45,004 nt of DNA from Elusimicrobiaceae bacterium (lineage in GTDB: Bacteria; Elusimicrobiota; Elusimicrobia; Elusimicrobiales; Elusimicrobiaceae): positions 1 through 45,004 of the forward strand of contig JAFZUQ010000009.1 of assembly GCA_017618215.1 (NCBI GenBank). The letters are read 5' to 3'. Under the pieces are notes generated by a model that was not told where the DNA came from, searched no databases, and worked only from the letters and a program-made list of their open reading frames with translations. Of the stretch, positions 21,607 to 30,840 are shown in pieces (within the stretch, counting starts at the first letter, position 1; every line of letters starts with the position of its first letter). The position numbers were made by a program, and so were the translations under genes.

Positions 21607-23355
21607 TTATTTAAATAAGTTTTCTAAGGAGCGGGTATTGGCTTCCTCGGTCATTGTTTTAATAAGTTCGTCATTGGAAACAGTTATATTTTTACCGCTT
21701 CTTAAACGAATTGTAACAGTATTTGTCTCCGCTTCCTTTGCACCGATAATCAAAGTATAAGGCACTTTTTCTAGGTGTGCAGCACGAATCTTTGCACCCA
21801 ATTTTTCCGGGCTTACATCAAGTTCAACGCGCAAGCCTGCTGCTTTCATTTTAACTTGCAAGGCTTTTGCGGCTTCAACTTGTGCATCGGTTAAAGTCAA
21901 AATCTTTGCTTGCAAAGGTGCTAGCCAGAGGGGGAATAAACCGCCGTAATGTTCAATTAAAATACCTAAAAATCTTTCAATTGAGCCAAGCATAGCGCGG
22001 TGTACCATCAAAGGTCTTTCGCGGCCTTCTTTGGCCACGTAAGTTAAGTCAAAGCGTTCCGGCAAGTTAAAGTCAAACTGAATTGTGGAAAGCTGCCACG
22101 GACGTCCGATTGCGTCAATAAGTTTAATATCGATTTTCGGCCCGTAAAATGCTGCTTCGCCGGCATGGGAAGTATAAGGAATATTATTTTTCTTTAACAC
22201 GCTTTCAAGAGCCTCTTGTGCTTTATGCCAAGCATCAGCAGAGCCTGTATAATTTTCCGGGTGCTTCTCATCCCACGTTGAAAGTTCCACTTTATATTCT
22301 TTAAAACCGAAAGTTTTAAAAATATGTAAAGCAAAAGCGAAACAATCTTCAATCTCTTTAGCAATTTGTTCTTGCGTGCAAAAGATGTGGGCATCGTCTT
22401 GAGTAAACCCTCTAACGCGAAGCAGCCCATGCATTACGCCGGAGCGTTCATAGCGGTAAACTGTGCCAAGTTCGCTAAGACGCAAAGGTAAATCGCGGTA
22501 ACTTCTGAGTTGAGCATTATAAATTGCGATATGGAAAGGGCAGTTCATCGGTTTTAATTGATATTTTTGCCCGTCGACTTCAATGGGTTTAAACATATTT
22601 TCACTGTAAAAATTTGCGTGGCCGGACTTTTCCCACAAATGCAAATGTGCAATATGGGGGGTATAAACCATATCATAACCGCGTGCTAAATTTTCATTTC
22701 TAATCCAATCTTCTAAAATTTTGCGGAGCATCCCGCCGCGCGGCTGCCAAAGTACAAGGCCGGGACCGACATCTTCGGTAATAGTGAATAGTTTTTGTTC
22801 TACGCCGAGTTTGCGGTGGTCGCGTTTTGCGGCTTCTTCCTGCTGGTGAATATAATTTTTAAGTTCTTCTTTATCATTAAAGCAAAGGCCGTAAATACGT
22901 TGCATTTGAGGGCGTTTTTCATCACCGCGCCAATAAGCACCGGCAATATGCGTAAGTTTAAAACTGTTTACTTGACCGCTGTGTTCAACGTGCGGGCCGC
23001 GGCATAAATCGGTAAAATTACCGACGGTATAAGTGGTAATTTGCCCATCTTCAAGTTCTTCAATAAGTTCGGTTTTGAAAATTTCGCCGCGCTTTTTAAA
23101 ATAATCAAGCGCTTCTTGTTTGGAAATTGATTTGCATACAAAAGGCTGTTTGGCCTTGCAAAGTTCCTTCATTTTATCTTCAAGTGTTTTTAAATCTTCC
23201 GGTGTAAATTTGTGGGTAGTGTAGAGGTCATAATAAAAACCGTTATCTATTGCAGGGCCGATGCCGAATTTTGTATCAGGAAACAACTCCTGCACGGCGG
23301 CCGCTAAAATGTGTGAAGCACTATGTCTTTTCTTTTCTATATTTATATTTTCCAT
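21607..23355 (-). CDS. thrS: Threonyl-tRNA synthetase, TGS-less form
   Basis: The 582-residue enzyme starts directly in the editing domain (HSASHILAAAVQELFP, the HxxxH site) and continues with the DLCRGPHV element. The class II core follows: motif 2 YRYERSGVMHGLLRVRGFTQDDAHIF, the zinc Cys in PMNCPFH, and motif 3 GSIERFLGILIEHYGG. A C-terminal anticodon-binding domain closes it. The usual N-terminal TGS domain (about 60 residues) is missing, as in several bacterial lineages. It charges tRNA-Thr. No T-box or other leader is visible in the short upstream gap. Confidence 0.95.
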   Translation of the reverse strand: MENINIEKKRHSASHILAAAVQELFPDTKFGIGPAIDNGFYYDLYTTHKFTPEDLKTLEDKMKELCKAKQPFVCKSISKQEALDYFKKRGEIFKTELIEELEDGQITTYTVGNFTDLCRGPHVEHSGQVNSFKLTHIAGAYWRGDEKRPQMQRIYGLCFNDKEELKNYIHQQEEAAKRDHRKLGVEQKLFTITEDVGPGLVLWQPRGGMLRKILEDWIRNENLARGYDMVYTPHIAHLHLWEKSGHANFYSENMFKPIEVDGQKYQLKPMNCPFHIAIYNAQLRSYRDLPLRLSELGTVYRYERSGVMHGLLRVRGFTQDDAHIFCTQEQIAKEIEDCFAFALHIFKTFGFKEYKVELSTWDEKHPENYTGSADAWHKAQEALESVLKKNNIPYTSHAGEAAFYGPKIDIKLIDAIGRPWQLSTIQFDFNLPERFDLTYVAKEGRERPLMVHRAMLGSIERFLGILIEHYGGLFPLWLAPLQAKILTLTDAQVEAAKALQVKMKAAGLRVELDVSPEKLGAKIRAAHLEKVPYTLIIGAKEAETNTVTIRLRSGKNITVSNDELIKTMTEEANTRSLENLFK

Positions 23356-23438
23356 ATCAATTTCCTTATCTTTTTAAAGCAAAGATTCTCTTAAAAAGGT
23401 ATAATTATTTTAGCATTTTTTGAGAGGTTATACTATAT

Positions 23439-25202
23439 ATGAAGGACTTTTTAAAAAAACATTTACTGCCTTTAAAACAAGATATCCCGCTTTTTACCGT
23501 CTTAGCCTTACCCGGGTTGATTATGTTTTTAATCGGCTTAAACCAATTTGATGCCATTGGAGGGCTTTCCCTAACTTTGGGGCTTGCAATTAAACTCATT
23601 TGTGAATTTTTAACTTTAGCGGTTATTTTCTATTTCTTCCATTTTCTAGGTATAAAACGCATTTGGGCTTTAGCGCTAGTTATATTTTTCTACTATATTA
23701 CACTTTGCTCGGATCTTGCAATTTTAATTTATTTTAAAGAGCGTTTTGTCTCCAAATATTTAATGACTTTAGGCGGCGCAAACTATAAATTCATGAGAGA
23801 CGTTCGTCTCCTAACCATTTTCTTAATACTCTACTCGTTAGCCTATTTTGCCATTAAAAAATTATGGGTTAAAACAAGCTTTAAACAAAGCACAAAAAAG
23901 CTTGCCGTCGCGGCTGTGCTTTTGCTTTTAATTTCTTGCATAAGCCCTTTAAAATATATTGCTACCGAGCAAGCTTTTTACAATAATCTTTTAATGGATA
24001 CCCCTGTAATAAACCTAACTAAAGATATTATTTCAAACAAACCAAACCATCAAATATCTCAAAAATTACCTACGGAACTGGAAGATATAGCCAAAGAATA
24101 CAATTTGTTCACGCCGACAAATTTTAAAAATAAAAATACCTATAAAAAAATTATTTTACTAACTACCGAGGCTCTTTCAAACAAATTTATTTCTTCTTTT
24201 AACCCAAATATTCCACCGGAAGCAAGTTCCATTTATGACGGCCTTTTGTATTATTACCCATATGCTTCTTTAAAACCGGTAACACTTTCCACTTTATATG
24301 GGTTAAGCGTAATATTTTCAGGCCATCCAAATGCCGAACTTTCTTTTAAAAACGGCTATCCGCTTTCATTTGTTAAATTACTAAAGAATGACGGGTTTAA
24401 AACGGTTTTTATACGCGGGGCCAATGAAGAGTATATGAACGAACATATAACGTTTAAGAAGGCCGGTTTTGATGAAATTTACGGTGCTGCTACTTTTGAG
24501 AGGAATCCAAAATACGCCACATCCGTTGCATGGTGGGGTTTAACGGACAGGAAACTTTTTGACTTTGTTGTGGAATATCTTAAGCAGCACAAAAACGACG
24601 AAAAAATATTTATTGACATTTTAAATGTTGATACCCATGTTCCCACCGGCCGCACCGATTATTTGGGCCAAGAATATTCGGAAATTACCGATATAAACCC
24701 CAAAATTGAAGCCCTTTATAAAAAACCTAATATGCCACGCGCTTTTGCAAGGCATAATGAAGATTTAGGCCGCTTCCTTAAAAATTTGCAGGACGAAAAT
24801 TTACTTGATGAAGATACAATTTTAATTATTACCGCAGACCACCCGTTTTATGCAAATCTTGAAGGAGGGGGAATATACAAAGGCACGCGCCCAATGTTTA
24901 ATGAAGTGCCGATAATTTTTATCTCCAAAAAACCGATTTTGGAAAATATTTCGCAAGACCTTTTTAAGTCCCAGCAAGATATTGCACCGACAATTTTAGG
25001 CCTTGCTGGCCTTAATATACCGCGAGGAATGTTTGGCAGAAGTATTTTTGATAATCAGGCGCATACAGTTTTTAACATAAAAGACGGATATGTGAAAGTA
25101 AGCAATACAAGCGGCTCAAAAATTGTTCCGTTTGGCGCCAAAGACAAACAAAACAAAGTACTTCTTCAACTTTTAAATACTGCTTTAGTGGAGGAAAAAT
25201 GA
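23439..25202 (+). CDS. Membrane sulfatase-family transferase (LTA-synthase / phosphoethanolamine-transferase-like)
   Basis: The 587-residue protein has about five N-terminal membrane segments (residues 15-175), then an extracytoplasmic alkaline-phosphatase-fold domain. LLTTEALSNKF carries the nucleophile Thr in the usual position, followed by the RGANEEYMNEH region, NVDTHVP, and the metal-binding ITADHPFY near 470. Enzymes of this group move phosphoglycerol or phosphoethanolamine onto surface glycolipids. The stop overlaps the rimO start by 4 nt (ATGA), so both are co-translated. The substrate is unknown. Confidence 0.85.
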   Translation: MKDFLKKHLLPLKQDIPLFTVLALPGLIMFLIGLNQFDAIGGLSLTLGLAIKLICEFLTLAVIFYFFHFLGIKRIWALALVIFFYYITLCSDLAILIYFKERFVSKYLMTLGGANYKFMRDVRLLTIFLILYSLAYFAIKKLWVKTSFKQSTKKLAVAAVLLLLISCISPLKYIATEQAFYNNLLMDTPVINLTKDIISNKPNHQISQKLPTELEDIAKEYNLFTPTNFKNKNTYKKIILLTTEALSNKFISSFNPNIPPEASSIYDGLLYYYPYASLKPVTLSTLYGLSVIFSGHPNAELSFKNGYPLSFVKLLKNDGFKTVFIRGANEEYMNEHITFKKAGFDEIYGAATFERNPKYATSVAWWGLTDRKLFDFVVEYLKQHKNDEKIFIDILNVDTHVPTGRTDYLGQEYSEITDINPKIEALYKKPNMPRAFARHNEDLGRFLKNLQDENLLDEDTILIITADHPFYANLEGGGIYKGTRPMFNEVPIIFISKKPILENISQDLFKSQQDIAPTILGLAGLNIPRGMFGRSIFDNQAHTVFNIKDGYVKVSNTSGSKIVPFGAKDKQNKVLLQLLNTALVEEK

Positions 25203-26482
25203 ATTTCTTTTTAATAAGCCTAGGTTGCCCAAAAAATTTAACGGATTCTGAAGATTTTTGCGCCCGACTTGTTGCACATGGTCATAATTTAGTTTTTGAT
25301 GTTAATAAGGCTGATGCCGTCTTAATAAACACTTGCGGTTTTTTGGCAAGTTCCGTCAAAGAAGCGGAAGAAAATATTAAATACGCCCTAAAACTTAAAA
25401 ATGCCGGTAAAATAAAAAAAGTTTTTGTTACAGGTTGCATGGTGGAAAGGCTTGGCAAAAGTGTTTTGAAAAAATTCCCCAAAATTGACCTTGCATTTTC
25501 TATTAAAGCACAAGATAATATTGAAAATATTTTGGGTAAGCGAGGCACGTTACTTCCCACAATTTCAAAAACTTTGCACGCACCCGAATTTAAAATGGGC
25601 CTGACTTTGCCGCATACCGCATATTTAAAAATTGCCGACGGCTGCAATAACCGCTGTTCTTATTGCACTATTCCGTTTATACGCGGTATTTACCGCAGTA
25701 AACCGCTTGAAGAAGTTTTGGAAGAAGCAAAAATTATGGCCTCGTCCGGCGTAAAAGAAATCAGCTTAATTGCGCAAGATACCACTTCTTACGGGCAAGA
25801 TTTATACGGCAAACCGCAACTTGAAAAATTGCTTAAAAAACTTGTTAAAATCAAAGGGCTTGAGCGTTTTAGAATAATGTATGCTTACCCACACCGCGTA
25901 ACGAAAGAACTTGCCAAAATTATGGCAGGGGAGGAAAAGATTTACCCTTATTTAGATTTGCCTTTGCAACACATTTCTGCTCCTATTTTAAAGGCCATGA
26001 ACAGACATTGCGGGCCAACACAAATAAAAGAAGTTTTGGCTATGCTCCGCGAAACTGTTAAAGAGATTGCCATACGCACAAATTTTATTGTTGGTTTCCC
26101 CGGGGAAACAGAAGAACAATTTGAAGAACTTAAAACTTTTGTACGCGATTTTAGATTCGATAACGTGGCCGTGTTTGAATATTTTAGGGAAAAGGGTGCA
26201 AGCTCTTACAATTTTAAAAATCAAATTTCCGCTGCGGTCAAACGCCGCCGCGCACTTGAACTTGAAGCAGTGCAAAGCCGCGTTATTGACGGTATAAACA
26301 AAAAATTAATCGGCAAAAATATTGAAGTTATTGCAGATACCCCACTACTTGGCCGCACCTACAAAGATGCCCCCGATATTGACGGAACTGTTACTTTTGA
26401 CAAACCCGTACAACCCGGCAAGATATTTAAGGCAAAGATAATTTCTGCCGTCGGCTATCAACGCAAAGCAAAAGTGAAATAA
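25199..26482 (+). CDS. rimO: Ribosomal protein S12 methylthiotransferase
   Basis: The 427-residue radical SAM enzyme opens with FFLISLGCPKNLTDSE. The N-terminal iron-sulfur ligands are Cys10, Cys45 and Cys79, and the radical SAM triad is C148-x3-C152-x2-C155 (CNNRCSYC). The YPYLDLPLQHIS block and a C-terminal TRAM-like domain (about 365-427) complete the family. It adds a methylthio group to an aspartate of ribosomal protein S12. It is cotranscribed with the sulfatase-like gene, with a 4-nt overlap. Confidence 0.95.
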   Translation: MNFFLISLGCPKNLTDSEDFCARLVAHGHNLVFDVNKADAVLINTCGFLASSVKEAEENIKYALKLKNAGKIKKVFVTGCMVERLGKSVLKKFPKIDLAFSIKAQDNIENILGKRGTLLPTISKTLHAPEFKMGLTLPHTAYLKIADGCNNRCSYCTIPFIRGIYRSKPLEEVLEEAKIMASSGVKEISLIAQDTTSYGQDLYGKPQLEKLLKKLVKIKGLERFRIMYAYPHRVTKELAKIMAGEEKIYPYLDLPLQHISAPILKAMNRHCGPTQIKEVLAMLRETVKEIAIRTNFIVGFPGETEEQFEELKTFVRDFRFDNVAVFEYFREKGASSYNFKNQISAAVKRRRALELEAVQSRVIDGINKKLIGKNIEVIADTPLLGRTYKDAPDIDGTVTFDKPVQPGKIFKAKIISAVGYQRKAKVK

Positions 26483-26551
26483 CAAAATAAGAACAAATAA
26501 AACATAGGTCCTTTGGGTACTTTTATGTAGGTATAAATTACCTGTTTTCAT

Positions 26552-26594
26552 AGGTACAAATGCCCTTGTTTTGATATGCTTTATTTATTAAACT
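26552..26594 (+). promoter_or_regulatory. Secreted-gene regulon promoter (site B)
   Basis: AGGTACAAATGCCCTTG (26552-26568), 20 nt, TAAACT (26589-26594). Two further half-sites lie upstream in near-perfect 23-nt register (AGGTCCTTTGGGTAC, then AGGTATAAATTACCT, then the main block). Confidence 0.75.
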
Positions 26595-26623
26595 ATCAGT
26601 AAGATAAAATCAAGGAGAATCTT

Positions 26624-27496
26624 ATGAAAAAACAAGACGTATTAGTATTTATCACAGCTTTGGTAATGATGATTTCATGTGCAGCATTATCTTTCGGTCA
26701 AGAAATAAAGCTTGATGAATACAATCTTAAAGAATATCAAAATCAATATGAAAAAGTTATTGATATTGGTTTCCCGGGTAAAGATATAAAAGCTTTTGGC
26801 CCGGCTTTAGAGAAAGGAAATTTAAAAGCAGTAAAATATTTGGTAGAAACTTATCCTGGTCTAAAATTATTAACTACACCCATAAAAGATAAATATGGTG
26901 ATGGAGAACAAACTATTTGTATTGCGGCTAGAGGCGGATATACTGATTTAGTTAATTATATAGCAAAAAAAGAGCCTCGACTTGTTAACGTTGACTGCTA
27001 TGATGATTATCTGAAAGGATACAAAGCACTTGCCGCAGCAATCAAAAATGGGCATGCTGACACAGCATTTTTATTATTAGATTTAGGTACAACTATAGAA
27101 AAGGTCTGGTATAAATATGATGCAAATCGCCCTGTTATGCTCGTTTTAGCAGCCAAAACTTTTAAAGACAAAGAGACATTAGAAAAATTAATACCGGCCT
27201 TATTGAAAGCAGGAGAAAATCCATATACTGTTACAGGTACAGGTCATTTTTCTGCCGATGCATTATACTTCGGCGCTGAATATAATAATGCCGATTTTGT
27301 TACTATTTTACGTGACGAAATGAAAAAGATGGGCAAAGAACCGGTAGCCCACTATAGCGAATGGATTTGTCCTGGTCTAAATTTTGGAGAACTATATCGC
27401 AGAATGGAAAAATCTGAAAGAAAAAATATAGAATTTTTAAAAAGTCAAGGTATAGAATTAAAATTAAATATAGAAGAATCTTTGGATTGCGACTAA
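26624..27496 (+). CDS. Secreted ankyrin-repeat protein
   Basis: The 290-residue protein has a signal peptide with a lipobox-like Cys (MMISCAALSFG, Cys19), so it may be a lipoprotein or periplasmic. Residues about 48-230 hold four or five degenerate ankyrin units (ALEKGNLKAVKYLVETYPG, IAARGGYTDLVNYIAKKEP, AAIKNGHADTAFLLLDLGT). The AAGGAG site precedes the ATG and site B lies about 30 bp upstream. Secreted ankyrin proteins often mediate protein contacts; the partner is unknown. Confidence 0.8.
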   Translation: MKKQDVLVFITALVMMISCAALSFGQEIKLDEYNLKEYQNQYEKVIDIGFPGKDIKAFGPALEKGNLKAVKYLVETYPGLKLLTTPIKDKYGDGEQTICIAARGGYTDLVNYIAKKEPRLVNVDCYDDYLKGYKALAAAIKNGHADTAFLLLDLGTTIEKVWYKYDANRPVMLVLAAKTFKDKETLEKLIPALLKAGENPYTVTGTGHFSADALYFGAEYNNADFVTILRDEMKKMGKEPVAHYSEWICPGLNFGELYRRMEKSERKNIEFLKSQGIELKLNIEESLDCD

Positions 27497-27516
27497 ATAT
27501 AGACATATATTTGATA

Positions 27517-27541
27517 AAGGGCTGATTATTCAGCCCTTTTT
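27517..27541 (+). terminator. Rho-independent terminator
   Basis: AAAGGGCTGA / TCAGCCCTTTTT with a short TTAT loop directly after the ankyrin gene. Confidence 0.9.
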
Positions 27542-27577
27542 ATTATAAAAAAGTCAAACAGGACCCAAAATAGTTAT

Positions 27578-27621
27578 AGGCCTTTTTTCCCTTGTGGCTT
27601 GCCCATGTCTAATGCTAAACT
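27578..27621 (+). promoter_or_regulatory. Secreted-gene regulon promoter (site C)
   Basis: AGGCCTTTTTTCCCTTG (27578-27594), 21 nt, TAAACT (27616-27621). An AGGACCC half-site lies 18 nt upstream. Confidence 0.7.
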
Positions 27622-27646
27622 ATACTTAATGCGTAAAGGAGATAAC

Positions 27647-28474
27647 ATGAAAAACAAAATAGAAATTTCACTCGCAATCAGCTTAACTATGGCTGTATTG
27701 TTTGCTGTACCAATTATGGCACGGCACTATTCAGAAGAAATAGAGTTCGATTCCGCGGCATCCTACGGATTATTTGAAACCCTTGATTCTATAAATAAAA
27801 ATCTTAAAACACATGAAATAATAGTAACGGAAATAAAAGATAATATAACATCTTCGATAAAGGACTTATTAATTAAAACTTCCCTTGAAAGAGATTATGA
27901 AAAATTTGATAAAGCCTATAATTTGCTTCTTAAAAATGAATCTAGAAACGAAATTGCTTTTAATGCTTTAGAAGAATTAATAAATATGCCGGAAGGTTCT
28001 GAAGGCTTTAATTACTTGTTTTATAATGTTGAAACAAGAGGAAATGTTAAAATTTCTGCAGCTCAAAAAGCTCATTTTTTAGAAGAAGCAATGATATTAC
28101 ATACTTCAGATGTTGATTTGTTTGTTGGGATTTTCCAATTCTTAACACCGGAAAGTATTACAAAACATTTTGAAGCATCACTTTTGCTTGAATATACCAC
28201 AAAAGAAGATATGGCATTTTACACCACGCACTTATTAAATTTATTAAACCATAACGCAGATGAATTAAAAGCTACACTGGGAAAACAAAAAGTTCCTTTA
28301 ATTGCCTATTGGGCATATTATTATTCCAAAATTGACAATAGTAAATATTTGGATTATGTTCAAATTTTAATTGATTATGGCGCAAATTTAGATACAGTTG
28401 TGGTAAACAATAAAACCGTAAGGGATTTTATAAATGAAAGCCCAATTGAAGAAGTAAGGAACTTACTTAAATAA
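27647..28474 (+). CDS. Secreted helical protein of unknown function
   Basis: The start at 27647 follows AAAGGAG and gives a 275-residue product with signal peptide (KIEISLAISLTMAVLFAVPI, MARHYS). An upstream in-frame TTG at 27599 lies before the predicted transcript start and is not used. The body is all-helical with ankyrin-like end (YLDYVQILIDYGANLDTVVVNNK) and a MPEGSEGFNYL segment resembling the SLPEG block of the protein at 20657. No enzyme motif is visible. Confidence 0.7.
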   Translation: MKNKIEISLAISLTMAVLFAVPIMARHYSEEIEFDSAASYGLFETLDSINKNLKTHEIIVTEIKDNITSSIKDLLIKTSLERDYEKFDKAYNLLLKNESRNEIAFNALEELINMPEGSEGFNYLFYNVETRGNVKISAAQKAHFLEEAMILHTSDVDLFVGIFQFLTPESITKHFEASLLLEYTTKEDMAFYTTHLLNLLNHNADELKATLGKQKVPLIAYWAYYYSKIDNSKYLDYVQILIDYGANLDTVVVNNKTVRDFINESPIEEVRNLLK

Positions 28475-28489
28475 ACTACATCTAATTTC

Positions 28490-28520
28490 AAAAGGGTTGC
28501 CATTTTGGCAACCCTTTTTT
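28490..28520. terminator. Bidirectional terminator
   Basis: AAAAGGGTTGCCA / TGGCAACCCTTTTTT between convergent genes. The same GGGTTGCC stem is reused after the secreted gene at 30795-30825. Confidence 0.9.
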
Positions 28521-28537
28521 ATTTTGTAAATATAATT

Positions 28538-29851
28538 TTATTTAATAATTTCGGCAATCAGCGGTCGGAGTTTCGGTTTTTTTGCACCGATTGCATAAGC
28601 AGTTTTAAATAAAGCAACACCGTCTGCTAAACGCTTTTTATCATCAGCATAAACATGGGCAATAATTTCACCTTTTTTAACTTGATCACCGAGTTTTTTA
28701 TCAAGCCAAATACCGGCACCATAGGCGATTTTATCTTCCATTTTACCGCGACCTGCGCCAAGCAAAACTGCCGCTTCGCCAACAGTCCTTGCAGTCAAAC
28801 GCGTAATAAAACCTGCTTTATCTGCTTTAACTAAAGTGCAGAGTTTTGAATCTTTTAAATATTTTTGAGAGTGGTCTGCAACGTCTGGGTTTGCACCTTG
28901 CCATTTAAGCATTTCTTTAAATTTCTTTAAAGCCGCACCGCTTAATAAAGCTTTTTCCATTATAGCACGCGCTTTGTTTAAATTCTTTTCTTTACCGCTG
29001 ATTAAAAGCATATATGCTGCACTATCAAGTAAAAGTTTATAAAAATCAGGTGCTATGATCTTATTGCCTTTTAAAATTTCAATACTTTGACGCATTTCAT
29101 TTGCATTACCAACGGCGCGCCCGAGCGGTGTGTCCATATCAGTCAAAAGCGCACAACATTTTAGGCCAAGCATTTTTGCTGTTTCCACTAAAGTTTTGGC
29201 AAGTTCTTTTGCATCTTTATATTTTTGCATAAATGCGCCGGAACCGTATTTTACGTCAATAAACAAAGATTTTACACCTTCCGCATATTTTTTTGACAAA
29301 ATGCTTGCCGTAATTAAAGGCCTGTTTTCAACTGTGCCTGTTGCATCGCGTAAAGCATAAAGTTTTTTATCTGCAGGGGCAAGGTCAGCAGTCTGCCCAA
29401 ACATACAAACACCGAGTGCTTTAATTTGTTTATAAATATTTTGTGTTTTTACACGCACTTTAAAACCTTTCATTGATTCAAGTTTATCAAGTGTACCGCC
29501 GGTATGCCCAAGCCCACGGCCTGACATCATAGGTACAGCAACACCACCGCAAGCAACAAGCGGTGCAAGTGCCAAAGAAATACCATCCCCAACGCCGCCT
29601 GTAGAATGTTTATCAACCGTCGGTATTTTAATATTTTTAAATTCTAGCCGGTCCCCTGAAAATGCCATTGCTTTGGTTAACATAGCTGTTTCTTTTTTTG
29701 ATAAAGGATTTAAAAAACAGGCCATTAAAAAAGCCGATAATTGATAATCGGGTAAAGTTCCTTTTGCAGCACCTTGAGCAACAAAATTAAATTCTTCTTG
29801 GGTTAAGGGTAAATTATTTCTTTTTTTAATTATTAAGTCCAACATCCTCAT
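28538..29851 (-). CDS. deoA: Pyrimidine-nucleoside / thymidine phosphorylase
   Basis: The 437-residue protein carries the family signature SGRGLGHTGGTLDKLES and the phosphate-binding DKHSTGGVGDGISL, with the N-terminal helical domain MLDLIIKKRNNLPLTQEE. It phosphorolyses thymidine, deoxyuridine or uridine to base and (deoxy)ribose-1-phosphate. Length fits DeoA (about 440) and Pdp (about 433) equally; specificity cannot be resolved here. The start at 29851 has GAGG seven nt upstream. With the cytidine deaminase at 33518 it supports pyrimidine salvage. Confidence 0.9.
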   Translation of the reverse strand: MRMLDLIIKKRNNLPLTQEEFNFVAQGAAKGTLPDYQLSAFLMACFLNPLSKKETAMLTKAMAFSGDRLEFKNIKIPTVDKHSTGGVGDGISLALAPLVACGGVAVPMMSGRGLGHTGGTLDKLESMKGFKVRVKTQNIYKQIKALGVCMFGQTADLAPADKKLYALRDATGTVENRPLITASILSKKYAEGVKSLFIDVKYGSGAFMQKYKDAKELAKTLVETAKMLGLKCCALLTDMDTPLGRAVGNANEMRQSIEILKGNKIIAPDFYKLLLDSAAYMLLISGKEKNLNKARAIMEKALLSGAALKKFKEMLKWQGANPDVADHSQKYLKDSKLCTLVKADKAGFITRLTARTVGEAAVLLGAGRGKMEDKIAYGAGIWLDKKLGDQVKKGEIIAHVYADDKKRLADGVALFKTAYAIGAKKPKLRPLIAEIIK

Positions 29852-29959
29852 ATAAATACCTCACTCACTACTGAAAAATTTAGTTTAGCATTTTTTTAAG
29901 TAAATATCTAGTAATAGGACTTTTGGCCCTTTTATATAGGCCTTTTTACTTTTTGAAGT

Positions 29960-30002
29960 GGGCCTTTTTGCCCTTGTTATGCAACACTATTATTGTTAAA
30001 CT
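29960..30002 (+). promoter_or_regulatory. Secreted-gene regulon promoter (site D)
   Basis: GGGCCTTTTTGCCCTTG (29960-29976), 20 nt, TAAACT (29997-30002). Upstream half-sites AGGACTTTTGGCCC and AGGCCTTTTTAC precede it at about 22-23-nt intervals. Confidence 0.75.
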
Positions 30003-30031
30003 ATAAGTAGAAATTAACAAAAGGAGACTTT

Positions 30032-30775
30032 ATGAAAACAAAAAACACTTTACTTCCGGCAATTGCCCTTTTAGCGGGTACTTTGCTCAGCACACCTATA
30101 TATGCTCAATTATACGGAGATTATCACGATACCGTAGAGGCTATTAGGCAAGATATCAATATTGAACAAACAATACAAAACACTGTTCAAAAATCATATC
30201 TCAATGTCGTACAATTATATAATCAAATGAATGAAGATTTAACTATTGATTATGAAAAATTGCTTGAAGCAGCATCCAATTCTATTAAAGACAATAAGGT
30301 ATCTGCTCAAGATCAATATGAACTAATGGTATTTGCAATTCAAACAAATCATAACGAAGTATTGGAAACATTGTTAAAAGCAGGTTTTAAAGCTAATATT
30401 AATGTTGAACTCGCCCAAGCCGGCACTGAAGTTTCCCCATTGGCGGAAATTGCACAAGCTTTTAACAATACTGAAGCACTTAAATTAATTGAGACTTATA
30501 TGCCTAAAATGATTAAACGAATGACTCCCAAAAAGATTGAACGTCTAAAAAATATTGAAAAAAGACCTCATGGTGAATATATGTACAAGATAGATAAAAA
30601 GCCTGTTGCAACCGCAACTATGGTAATCAAAAAATTTGATAAACCTTTAAGTGATGCAGAATATCAACAATGGTTAAAGAATAATGAAACGATGCAAAGA
30701 ATTCATAAAAATGAAGTAACAGAGGAAAAATACAAACAAATGCTTGACTCTATAAGGAAAAGCCAAAATAAATAA
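30032..30775 (+). CDS. Small secreted protein with ankyrin-like centre
   Basis: The 247-residue protein has a signal peptide (LLPAIALLAGTLLSTPIYA, then QL). A short ankyrin-like unit (AIQTNHNEVLETLLKAGFKANINVE) sits in the middle, and the last 90 residues are Lys/Met-rich and helical. AAAGGAG is the ribosome site. It has its own promoter (site D) and terminator, the standard single-gene unit for this secreted group. Function unknown. Confidence 0.7.
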   Translation: MKTKNTLLPAIALLAGTLLSTPIYAQLYGDYHDTVEAIRQDINIEQTIQNTVQKSYLNVVQLYNQMNEDLTIDYEKLLEAASNSIKDNKVSAQDQYELMVFAIQTNHNEVLETLLKAGFKANINVELAQAGTEVSPLAEIAQAFNNTEALKLIETYMPKMIKRMTPKKIERLKNIEKRPHGEYMYKIDKKPVATATMVIKKFDKPLSDAEYQQWLKNNETMQRIHKNEVTEEKYKQMLDSIRKSQNK

Positions 30776-30794
30776 AACATTTATCCTTACCGTA

Positions 30795-30825
30795 AAAAGG
30801 GTTGCCAAAAGCAACCCTTTTTTAT
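30795..30825 (+). terminator. Rho-independent terminator
   Basis: AAAAAGGGTTGC / GCAACCCTTTTTT with a CAAAA-type loop after the secreted gene. Confidence 0.9.
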
Positions 30826-30840
30826 TTTGACAATTTAATA

